DNA from: JAJFIE01 sp964344255
GTDB taxonomy: Bacteria; Pseudomonadota; Alphaproteobacteria; Rhodospirillales; Casp-alpha2
Assembly (NCBI GenBank): GCA_964344255.1
Contig: CAYFMQ010000001.1
Span: 558,001 to 622,000, forward strand
DNA: 64,000 nt
Reading direction: 5' to 3'
Part shown: positions 34,771 through 42,900 of the stretch, piece by piece
Layout: each line of letters opens with the position of its first letter
How positions within the stretch are numbered: position 1 is the stretch's first letter
The notes under the pieces: generated by a model
What the model saw: only the letters and a program-made list of their open reading frames with translations
Told to the model about the DNA's origin: nothing
Database searches by the model: none
Made by a program: the position numbers and the translations under genes

Positions 34771-36350
34771 TCCGCGGCCTCCCTGTCCGGCTTGTCGGGG
34801 CTGTCCGGCGGCGTCAGCGTCGGCTTGGCATTCGGGCCCAGGGCCTCCAGTTGTTTGCGGAAGGTCCCCACTTCCTTGACGAAGCGGCGACGGTCCGTCG
34901 GCGACGCCCAGATGCGCGCAACCCTTTCGCGTGGCACGCGTTTCCTCAGGCGCGGATCGCGCCTGTCGTCGAGGCGCTCCACCAGCCAGGCCTGTCCCAG
35001 GCGGTACTGGCATTCGCCCTTGCGGCAGCCGGATACGACGACGCCGTCGGCAAGGCGTTTGCTCAGCACGTAGTCGATGAACGACGGCGGCAACATGCCG
35101 GCGCAGGGCAGGCTGACGGCGGCAATTCCCGGTCCCGTCACCTTCGCCATCTTGAGCGCGTGGTCACAGCCGAAGACCATCACCCGGGCCGGGCCGTCGA
35201 GGGTGGCGGCGGCTTCCTCGGCCTGCTGCTTCATGGCGGCAAGCGTCAGGCCCGGCAAATCGATTCCCGGCAGCAGGTCGCCCGCGCGCCTGAACGGCGT
35301 CGCCGTCGGGCAGGCGCCGACGCAGATGCCGCAGTTCTGGCACAGATCGGGGTCGACCACGGCTTCGCGTTCAAACGCCATGCCGTCCGAACGCGGCTTC
35401 ATGACGATGGCGTAAAACGGGCAGTCCACGGCGCAGCGCGTGCAGCCGTTGCAATGTTCCAGATGGACGACGGCTTCCGGTTTTTTCTTTCTCGGCGGCA
35501 GCCACGGCATGAGCATGAGCACGAACGTGCCGCCCAGCGAGCCGATCCAGACGAATCCCGGCCCCCACCAATCGGCCAGCGGATACATCCACAGATAGAA
35601 CCAGTCGAGCCGGACCGGCGAGGCGGTTTCGGACAGGTTCTGGATTCCCTGGCTTTCAACCGGCCACAGCACGCTCAGGACCATCAGCATGCCCAGCGTT
35701 CCGATGGCGAGGCCGCGCGGCGCGTTGAAGCGGGAATGGGCGACCCGTTGCAGGTGGATCCACATCACGAACACCATGAAGATGGGAATCGCGATGTGCA
35801 TGAACACCATCAGCGTAAAGAACCGTCCGTCCAGGTAGCTGGGCGCCAGGAAGTTGCGCGCCACCGGCTCGCCGAAAATGGGCAGCCAGTCGAGCAATTC
35901 CGTGGACGCGATGGCGACATACTGACCCAGCTTGTCGCCGACCAGCCAGTAACCGGTGATTCCCGCGGCGATCACCATCCACAGCATCGGGATGCCCGAC
36001 ACCCAGGAGAACCAGCGCTTGCCGCGATAGCGGTCAAAGGCGAATTCGCGGATGATATGCAGGACCGCCATGGCCACCAGGGCGTCGGAAGCGTAGCGGT
36101 GCAGGCTGCGCATCACGCCCGCATGCCACCAGTATTCGTTGCTCATCAGTTCGACGGAAAGATAAGCGTCGGGAATACCGGTATCGAAGAAGATATAGAC
36201 ATAGGCGCCACTGACCGCGACGACCCAGAAATAGAAATACCCCAGGCCACCCAGGCAATAGAGCGGGTTCAGATCCTCGCCGAAGGCCTTGTCGAACCAG
36301 CCTTCCAGCCACATCAGTCCATAACGCAACGGCGCCCTGATCAATTCCAC
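34767..36350 (-). CDS. cytochrome b fused to 2x[4Fe-4S] ferredoxin and MvhD/FlpD-like domain
   Basis: 527 residues. The N-terminal ~285 residues are a bc-type cytochrome b: two H-x13-H heme pairs (His84/His98 and His185/His199), a Qo-like segment GYWLVGDKLGQYVAIA, and LDW at 248-250 where bc1 complexes have PEWY. Then comes a ferredoxin with CNGCTRCAVDCP (Cys300-310) and CQNCGICVGACP (Cys337-347). A C-terminal MvhD-type [2Fe-2S] domain has Cys395, Cys416, Cys442 and Cys447 (GCRKGEC). The start is GTG. No Rieske protein or cytochrome c1 gene was found in the window. It probably exchanges electrons between the quinone pool and a cytoplasmic or membrane partner. Neighbours are sco and the 171-residue gene. 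Confidence 0.88.
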   Translation of the reverse strand: MELIRAPLRYGLMWLEGWFDKAFGEDLNPLYCLGGLGYFYFWVVAVSGAYVYIFFDTGIPDAYLSVELMSNEYWWHAGVMRSLHRYASDALVAMAVLHIIREFAFDRYRGKRWFSWVSGIPMLWMVIAAGITGYWLVGDKLGQYVAIASTELLDWLPIFGEPVARNFLAPSYLDGRFFTLMVFMHIAIPIFMVFVMWIHLQRVAHSRFNAPRGLAIGTLGMLMVLSVLWPVESQGIQNLSETASPVRLDWFYLWMYPLADWWGPGFVWIGSLGGTFVLMLMPWLPPRKKKPEAVVHLEHCNGCTRCAVDCPFYAIVMKPRSDGMAFEREAVVDPDLCQNCGICVGACPTATPFRRAGDLLPGIDLPGLTLAAMKQQAEEAAATLDGPARVMVFGCDHALKMAKVTGPGIAAVSLPCAGMLPPSFIDYVLSKRLADGVVVSGCRKGECQYRLGQAWLVERLDDRRDPRLRKRVPRERVARIWASPTDRRRFVKEVGTFRKQLEALGPNAKPTLTPPDSPDKPDREAAE

Positions 36351-36391
36351 GGTTGTTGTCCTACCCTATAATTCTATGACCGCCTGATGCG

Positions 36392-37231
36392 TCAGACATG
36401 CCGGGCATGATGCCTGCCGCGCCGGTTGGCCCACCAGATACGGAACAGCACCACCCCGAAACCGATGAACGCGATGGTTCCCGCGCTCATGGTGATGAAG
36501 ATGGAGTAATCGAATGTGTAACGATCCGCCCGCGGATCATAAATTGTGCAGAACAGCTTCACCCTGTTGATCAGCCCGTCGAGACTGAAGCTGGAGGCCG
36601 CCCGGCCGTAAATCAGGTCCTTCATGGGCTCCATCAGGTGCGGCGCTTCGATGTCCGCGCCATAGAGATGGCGGTAGACGACGCCTTCCGCATCGATGAT
36701 GGTGGTCCGCGTCATGTGCTGGAACCCGGCGGCGGAGGGAAAGAACAGGAAGCCGAGGTCATCGGCAAACCGCTCGATGGTGGCGGCGTCGCCGGACAGG
36801 AAATGCCAGTTCTCGATGTTGATGCCATGCGAAGCGGCGAAGGATTTCATCCTGGACGGCGTATCGTTATCGGCGTCGAAGCCGATGGTTACGACGGAGA
36901 AAGCGTCAACGCCGAAGGTGTCCTGGGCAACCTCGACGGCGTACGCCAGTTGCTCGGAAACCGTCGGACAGACGTCGGCGCAACCGGTGTAGATCAGGCT
37001 GACGATCAACGGCTGGCCGGTGAAGCTGTCCAGTGACCGGACCTGGCCTGAACTGTCGACGAAGGCGTAGCGGCCGAGCGGCGAGCCGATCGAGGCCTCG
37101 CTGATGGCAAGGGCCTCGCGCTCATCGAATTTCTTTGAACTGTCTTCCGCGCCTGCCGGGGCCCCTTTCCCGGCGAACAGCAGCAACATCGGAATCAACA
37201 ACAGCGTCAGGATGATCGGACGAGGTTTCAT
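36392..37231 (-). CDS. SCO1/SenC copper-delivery protein with C-terminal membrane helix
   Basis: 279-residue thioredoxin-fold protein that loads copper into CuA sites. N-terminal signal/anchor MKPRPIILTLLLIPMLLLF; copper ligands in CADVCP and the His of FQHMTRTT. An additional C-terminal transmembrane helix (IFITMSAGTIAFIGFGVVLF) ending in basic residues is present, which simple SCO proteins lack. The ATG at 37231 is preferred to a frame opening at 37261. Located between the subunit I gene and the cytochrome b fusion, where a CuA assembly factor is expected. Confidence 0.94.
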   Translation of the reverse strand: MKPRPIILTLLLIPMLLLFAGKGAPAGAEDSSKKFDEREALAISEASIGSPLGRYAFVDSSGQVRSLDSFTGQPLIVSLIYTGCADVCPTVSEQLAYAVEVAQDTFGVDAFSVVTIGFDADNDTPSRMKSFAASHGINIENWHFLSGDAATIERFADDLGFLFFPSAAGFQHMTRTTIIDAEGVVYRHLYGADIEAPHLMEPMKDLIYGRAASSFSLDGLINRVKLFCTIYDPRADRYTFDYSIFITMSAGTIAFIGFGVVLFRIWWANRRGRHHARHV

Positions 37232-37297
37232 GAAGTGGAAACTCTTGCAGTTAATGCCCATATACTACACCTACCCCTGGTGGTTTGAGGGAAAGAG

Positions 37298-37348
37298 GGG
37301 AGGATGCCGGTGCGCACGGGGGGTAGGACAACCGTGCAACATCCTCCC
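37298..37348 (-). other. intercistronic hairpin between subunit I and sco genes
   Basis: Nested inverted repeat: GGGAGGATG (37298-37306) with CATCCTCCC (37340-37348), and inside it GCACGG (37314-37319) with CCGTGC (37332-37337). It fills the 124-base gap of the operon. No T-tract follows in the transcribed direction, so mRNA processing or attenuation is more likely than full termination. Confidence 0.65.
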
Positions 37349-37355
37349 TTCGAGG

Positions 37356-39050
37356 TCAGCTTAACGGCCAGATCTCTGACAGATACTTCCAATTGACGAA
37401 GTAGTAGAGAACGAAGGCCACGAAGAAGATACCGACCAACATGACCGTTCCCGGAATCTTCAACGTTCCTGCATCACCCACGCCGGAGACGACTTCGCCA
37501 CCGCCCTGGAAGACAACAGGATCAGCCTTGGCCGCAGCATCGTCCCGTTTCTTGCCGAACAGGATCGAGCACACGATCACGACGATGAACGCGATACCGC
37601 CAATAGAGGCGATGATACCCGAGATGCCGTTCAGGGCCATCATCAGGAACGCCGCCGGCGGGTAATCGAAGCTCATGGCCGCGTCAGAGAATGCCATATC
37701 CCAGTGCCGGCGAGAAACGCCGAGCGTTCCAGCCGCCATCATGAAGACGGCCAGACCCGTCGTGCCGATGCCGAACAGGTAGGGTTGCCATTGCGCCAAA
37801 CGCTTGAACACCAGCTCGCGCCGGAAAATCAGCGGCACAACCAGATAGCTCAACGCCATGAAGGTCAGCGTCGTACCGGCGACCACGGTTCCGTGGAAGT
37901 GACCCGGTACGTAGAGCGTGTTGTGCATGATGATGTTCAACTGCTCGGTGCCCATGATGACACCGGAGATGCCGCCAAGGATGCCGAACAGGATGACGCT
38001 CATGAACATGCCGGCGAATGCCGGGTTGCCCCACGGCGCTTTCCTGAGCCAGCCGAACACGCCTTGCGTAAAGCCGTTCCTGCGCTGCGCCACTTCGACC
38101 GCGCCGGGAACGCTCATGCCGTGAATCATGGAACCGAGGACGGCCAGGAACAGGGCATAGGACGTGTTGAACACCTTCCATTCGGAGCTGATGCCCGGAT
38201 CCACCAGGATATGGTGGGCGGACGCCAGCAGCAGGAAGCAGATGTAGAACAGGAAAGCCGTGCGGCTGACCTTTTCCGAAATCGGCTTGGCGCCGACGGT
38301 CAGCGCCGCGATGGCGTACCAGCCCGCGACCTGGGCGGCCACGTTGATCTGCTGCGACGAGTGACCGAAGCCCCACCACACGACGCGGTAGGTCAACGTG
38401 TCGATGTCGCCGATCAGTCCGAGGGACCACAGGAACGTGGGCACCAGGATGATCGCCCCGGACGCGATGGTGTAGACCGCCAGAATGGCGGCCGTCACCG
38501 CACCGAAGGTGACAAGCGGGACCGACCCCTCATAGGTCTTCTCCTGCTTGGCGATGACCAGCGTCGCGAAGAAGATGCCGACCGCCACCAGGGCGCCGAC
38601 CGCAAACAGGATCAGCCCCAGATAGAAGTGCGGCGCCGCCTTCATGGGAACGTAGGACGTGAACATCACGCTCGATTCGCCCTGCAGCACGGCGACATTC
38701 GCCAGCAAGGCGCCGCCGAGCATCAGGAAGAATGCGACCCAGGCGATTTTCGGCGCCGCCAGCCTGCAATTGAGCAGGATGGCCGAGGCGAAATACAGGA
38801 TCGCGATCTCGAAGAAGATGATCCAGAACACCAGCACGTCCGCACCGTGTGCGGTCAATGCCAGGTAGAACAGATCAGCCGGTAACAGGTGAATGGCCTG
38901 CCAGCGCGTCAACGCAACCAGGAGGCCAAACAGGCCACCGATCAGAAGAAAGACAACGGCGACGACGGCGTTGGCCTTGATCAGGGATTCAGCCGGGCCG
39001 TGAACTTTCAATCCGGTTTCGGGGCATGTGCGGAAATTCAGATTTACCAT
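37356..39050 (-). CDS. heme-copper subunit I, atypical NO-reductase-like (norY/sNOR/eNOR type)
   Basis: 564-residue membrane subunit with about 13-14 helices. All six metal His are present: His68 and His386 for the low-spin heme, His384 for the active-site heme (VPGHFHGTV), His230 and His279/His280 for CuB. In helix VI the motif is GHSSQQINVA: the +4 position, Tyr in O2 reductases and Glu in cNOR, is Gln234. That rules out the usual cross-linked Tyr at this place and argues for NO rather than O2 reduction. The gene order (CuA subunit, subunit I, SCO) resembles norSY-senC of ammonia oxidisers. Reduction of NO to N2O at the membrane is the leading hypothesis. Confidence 0.85.
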   Translation of the reverse strand: MVNLNFRTCPETGLKVHGPAESLIKANAVVAVVFLLIGGLFGLLVALTRWQAIHLLPADLFYLALTAHGADVLVFWIIFFEIAILYFASAILLNCRLAAPKIAWVAFFLMLGGALLANVAVLQGESSVMFTSYVPMKAAPHFYLGLILFAVGALVAVGIFFATLVIAKQEKTYEGSVPLVTFGAVTAAILAVYTIASGAIILVPTFLWSLGLIGDIDTLTYRVVWWGFGHSSQQINVAAQVAGWYAIAALTVGAKPISEKVSRTAFLFYICFLLLASAHHILVDPGISSEWKVFNTSYALFLAVLGSMIHGMSVPGAVEVAQRRNGFTQGVFGWLRKAPWGNPAFAGMFMSVILFGILGGISGVIMGTEQLNIIMHNTLYVPGHFHGTVVAGTTLTFMALSYLVVPLIFRRELVFKRLAQWQPYLFGIGTTGLAVFMMAAGTLGVSRRHWDMAFSDAAMSFDYPPAAFLMMALNGISGIIASIGGIAFIVVIVCSILFGKKRDDAAAKADPVVFQGGGEVVSGVGDAGTLKIPGTVMLVGIFFVAFVLYYFVNWKYLSEIWPLS

Positions 39051-39062
39051 GATGCAAGCCCC

Positions 39063-39602
39063 CTATTCCACGACAATGATCTTGCCGACCATCTGGTGAT
39101 GGCCGATACCGCAGAATTCATTGCAGACCACGCCGTACTCGCCGGCCTGATCGGGTTGGATGGTCAGAACCATTTCATAGTTCGGATGGATCTGGAGATT
39201 GATGTTGGCCGGCTGCAGGGAGAAACCGTGCAACCAGTCCAGGGAAGACAGGTGAAGCCTGTATTCCTTGCCTTTCTCCAGCTCGAGAATGGGCCACCAT
39301 TCCCACAGCCGTCCGAGCATGTAGACGTCCGAACCGGGGGGCGGATGGACAACGGGATATCCGCTGGTTTCGTCCTCGCGGACGGTATGCAGCGCAGCCG
39401 CGGCTTCCACCTTTTCGGCATAGGCTTCCGGATTGACCCGGTAGGCCTCGTTGGACAGGTTCTGTTCGCCGTTGATGTGCCAGTACACCATGATGCCGAA
39501 CATCAGGATGCCCCACAGGAAGGCGATGGTGATCCATGTGGCTTCCACGCCGTGTAGAGGCTCTTTTCCCCACAATCGATTTTCAGGAGGTGTTAAGGCC
39601 AT
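39063..39602 (-). CDS. heme-copper subunit II with CuA site
   Basis: 179 residues: one N-terminal transmembrane helix (TWITIAFLWGILMFGIMVYW) and a periplasmic cupredoxin domain. The full binuclear CuA set is seen: His125 (LDWLHGFSL), Cys160, Cys164, His168 and Met171 in CNEFCGIGHHQM. It is shorter than aa3-type subunit II and has no fused cytochrome c, like ba3-type and norS-type subunits. GGAGG lies upstream of the ATG. It should accept electrons from a periplasmic carrier, such as the small cytochrome c or the cupredoxin of the nir region, for the subunit I encoded 12 bases downstream. Confidence 0.93.
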   Translation of the reverse strand: MALTPPENRLWGKEPLHGVEATWITIAFLWGILMFGIMVYWHINGEQNLSNEAYRVNPEAYAEKVEAAAALHTVREDETSGYPVVHPPPGSDVYMLGRLWEWWPILELEKGKEYRLHLSSLDWLHGFSLQPANINLQIHPNYEMVLTIQPDQAGEYGVVCNEFCGIGHHQMVGKIIVVE

Positions 39603-39621
39603 TTCTCATCTCCTCCCTTAC

Positions 39622-39798
39622 TCAATCGCCAATGGGGATTTGCACGATTTCCATGACACCCCATATCGTATAAAGCACCGCCGGAAGGGCGACGCCGATG
39701 AACAGAAGTAAAAAGTGATTGTCGAGTAGACTTTGTAGCACCGGAATGCGTTCGGACTCTTCACCCGAACTTTCCGGCGAACCAGTTTGATCCGTCAT
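39622..39798 (-). CDS. 58-residue single-helix membrane protein, first gene of the heme-copper operon
   Basis: Short gene starting MTDQTGSPES, with an acidic Ser/Glu-rich N-terminus followed by one hydrophobic helix (FLLLFIGVALPAVLYTIWGV) and ending IPIGD. A strong SD (GAGGAGGTAGG) precedes the ATG at 39798 and the stop is 19 bases before subunit II. Its size and position fit a small accessory subunit like subunit IIa/CcoQ/CtaX types of heme-copper enzymes. The FNR/NNR box lies about 105 bases upstream. The frame is set by RBS, spacing and hydrophobic pattern. No family was recognised. Confidence 0.8.
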   Translation of the reverse strand: MTDQTGSPESSGEESERIPVLQSLLDNHFLLLFIGVALPAVLYTIWGVMEIVQIPIGD

Positions 39799-39896
39799 AA
39801 TTACCTACCTCCTCAATTACGCTCCCTTCCCCGCCACGGACATGGCAGGCGATTCCAAGCGTCATTAAGGATAGGCCGGGTGTCGATACCTGGTCC

Positions 39897-39910
39897 TTGA
39901 CTGCGGTTAA
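39897..39910. promoter_or_regulatory. FNR/NNR-type operator of the heme-copper operon
   Basis: TTGACTGCGGTTAA, one mismatch from TTGAC-N4-GTCAA. For minus-strand transcription, a -10-like TATCCT (39873-39868) stands at almost exactly the class II distance, predicting a start near 39862, 64 bases before the 58-residue gene. Confidence 0.72.
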
Positions 39911-39925
39911 CTCCGATAAGAGGTA

Positions 39926-42900
39926 CTATTTTATGGTGACAACCCGTTCGGCGGGCAGAACGATGTTCACCGTGGTTCCCTTGTACTTTTCACTCTCGAT
40001 TTTCAGGGTTCCGAGATGCAGTTCGACAAGCCGGTTCGTGAGCGGCAGACCGATGCCCGTTCCCTCGATCTGGCGGACGGTGGCGTTCTTGATCTGCTTG
40101 AAGGGAATCATGGCCGACTCGATCTCATCTTCGGTCATGCCGGCCCCGTTGTCCCTGATGGAGATCACGGGCCGGTTTTCATCGTCCTGCCGGTAAAGGA
40201 CGGAAACCTCGCCTTTGGGATCGGTGTATTTCACGGCGTTGATCACCAGATTGAGGATGATCTGGCGGAAACGGCGCGGATCGACCGACAACTCGACGCC
40301 CGCAAGCTCCGGCGACTTGATCAGGGCGATCTCTTTCGCCTTGGCGGATGGCCCGGCCAGGTCGAGCATCTCGCCGACCAGGTCATCGATGTTCTGGGGT
40401 TCCGGTTCAATAGACAGCTCGCCGGCCTCGATCGCCGACATATCCAGCAGGTCATTGATCAACGCCAGCAGCAGTTTCCCTGAGTTATTGATGTTGTCCA
40501 TATATTCGTTGTACCGCTCGTCCCCGAAGGGGCCGAAAATCTCGGAACGGATTGCATCCGAAAACCCGATCACGGCGTTCAGGGGCGTTCGCAGTTCGTG
40601 ACTCATGTGCGCCAAAAAATCGGACTTTGCCAGCGAGGCGCTTTCGGCGGCCTCCTTGGCGGTTCGCAATTCTTCTTCCCGCTCCTTGCGGTCCGTGACA
40701 TCGCGAACAACGCCGATGGCGGTGGCCGGGGTGCCGTCATCGTTACGTTCCAGTGGCACGGAAACGGAACGAAGCCATCTGATAGAACCATCCTTATGGA
40801 TAATCCGGTATTCCAGATCATAGGAGGAAATTTCGCCAGCGGCATATTGGGCATCAATTTCAGCGCAGTATTGCCGGTCGTCGGGGTGAACCACCTGAAG
40901 ATATCCTTCGTTGGATGACAGGGTTTTCTCCATTTCCTGCTGGTTAAAACCATATATCGTCTGGCACGAATCGCTGACGTAATCCATGACGCCATCCCTG
41001 ATATTCCAGGACCAGAACCCGATATCGAAACTGTCCTCGATCTGCTGGAACATGACCTCGCGGCGGCGCAGGTCCTCTTCCTCGACCTTGCGGGCCGTGA
41101 TATCCCTGATCGTGCCGATGGAGGTTTCCACCACGCCATCATCCGAGATATGCAAGGGTGACGAGACCTCATGCACCCAGCGGGTTGATCCGTCCGAATG
41201 AACGATGCGGAATTCCAGATCATAGGACTCGCCGGTTTTCTGGAATTGGTCAGCAACCTCGCGAACCATGCCCTTGTCATCCGGGTGGACAAAGAACAAT
41301 TCGCCATCAGCCCTACTCAGGGTGTTGATGTATTCTTCTTCAGAGACACCATAGATTTTCGGAACGCCCTTACTGACGTAGAGCGGACGATAATTTATCT
41401 CATCCCAGGTCCAATAACCGATAGCGATATTTTCCTCGATCTGGTTGTAGATGATGGCTTGCTTGCGCAGCTCTTCTTCTTCCAGTTTTCTCTCGGTGAT
41501 ATCGCGAAGCGTGCCGATAGAGCTCAGCAGGGTGCCGTCTTCCGCGACTTCAAGGGGGGTGGAAACCTCGTGCACCCAGCGGACCGAGCCGTCCTTGTGC
41601 AGGATGCGGTATTCCTTGTCATAAGATGCCGATAGTTCATAGAATTTTTGAGCCGAGTCCCTGATCCGTTGCCGGTCTTCCGGATGAACGAGAGAGACCT
41701 CGCCATCAAGGCTGGAAAAGGTTTCGCGGTACTCTTCCTCCGTCAGGCCGTAAATGTTGGGAATGCCTTTCGAGAGGTGATTCGGACCGTAATTCCGCTC
41801 GTCCCAGGTCCAGTAGCCGATGGGGATGTTTTCCTCGATCTGGTTGTAGATGATGGCCTGCTGGTGTAGTTCTTCTTCGCGTTGCTTGCGCTCGGTAACA
41901 TCCTGCACCGTACCGATGACGGTCTTGAGATTGCCGTCTTCCACGATCTGCGGGGCCGCGATCTCCTGGATCCAGTGAACGCTGCCGTCCGGATGGATGA
42001 TGCGGTATTCTTCATTGAATTCACCTGTTATCTCGCGCGCCTCTTCGATGGCGGCGCGGATGCGGCGGCGGTCATCCGGATAGATTTTCTCCATGTTGGC
42101 GTCCAGGGACTCCATGTGCTTCGCGTAGTCATCCCGGGTCATGCCGTGCACGGCGGCGGCCTCGTCAGAGAAATAGAGAGACTTGTCCTCCATCATGTCC
42201 CACATCCAGAAGCCGATCCTGCCCACCTTCTGGGCCTGCTCGGCGATCAGCCGCTGGGTTGCCAGTTCCTCTTCGCGTTGTTTCCGTTCGGTGATGTCCT
42301 GAACGATACCGATCGTCTCCGTGGTCTCCCCATCGACGATTTTATGGGGAATGGCGACTTCGTGAATCCAGTGAACTTTTCCATCGGGATGATTGATGCG
42401 GAATTCCTCATCAAAGGATCCGTCCGCGCTCTGTGTCGAAAGGACGGCGTCGCCCACGCGGTCGAGGTCGTCGGGATGAATACGCTTCAAGTCGGCTTCG
42501 GCGGACGCCTGGAATTCTGCGAATTCCTCGCGGGAATACCCGTGAATCGCCGCAGCCTGGTCACTGAAATACAATGACGTATCGTTGACCAGATCCCACA
42601 CATAGTGGCCGATCTTGCCGATCGCCTCGGCCTGGCGTGAAACCGATCGCTGAAGGTCCAGTTCCTGTTCGTGCGCCTTGCGGTCGGTTATGTCATGGAC
42701 CAGCCCCATGGTGACGACACGGTTGTCATCGCCCAGGGTACGGCGGACGCCGACTTCGCGGAGCCAGCGAATACCCTTTTCCGGATGATCGATACGGTAT
42801 TCGACATCCAGCGGCGTACCGTGGAGGCGGCTGTCGGCATAAGCCTCCGCCAGGTGCGGACGGTCTTCGGGAATCGCAAGGGCAACGTCCGCTTCCTCGC

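Noticed and set aside
34767..36350. Cytochrome bc1 complex subunit
   Set aside because: No Rieske or cytochrome c1 gene nearby, and the C-terminal half is ferredoxin plus MvhD-like, which bc1 lacks.
34851..36371. 506-codon plus-strand frame antisense to the cytochrome b fusion
   Set aside because: His/Gln/Arg-rich shadow translation typical of the strand opposite a membrane protein; no domain.
39063..39602. Ordinary ba3- or aa3-type cytochrome oxidase as the identity of the 37-39.8 kb genes
   Set aside because: Subunit II alone would fit, but subunit I lacks the helix VI tyrosine and the operon lies in a nitrite/NO context.
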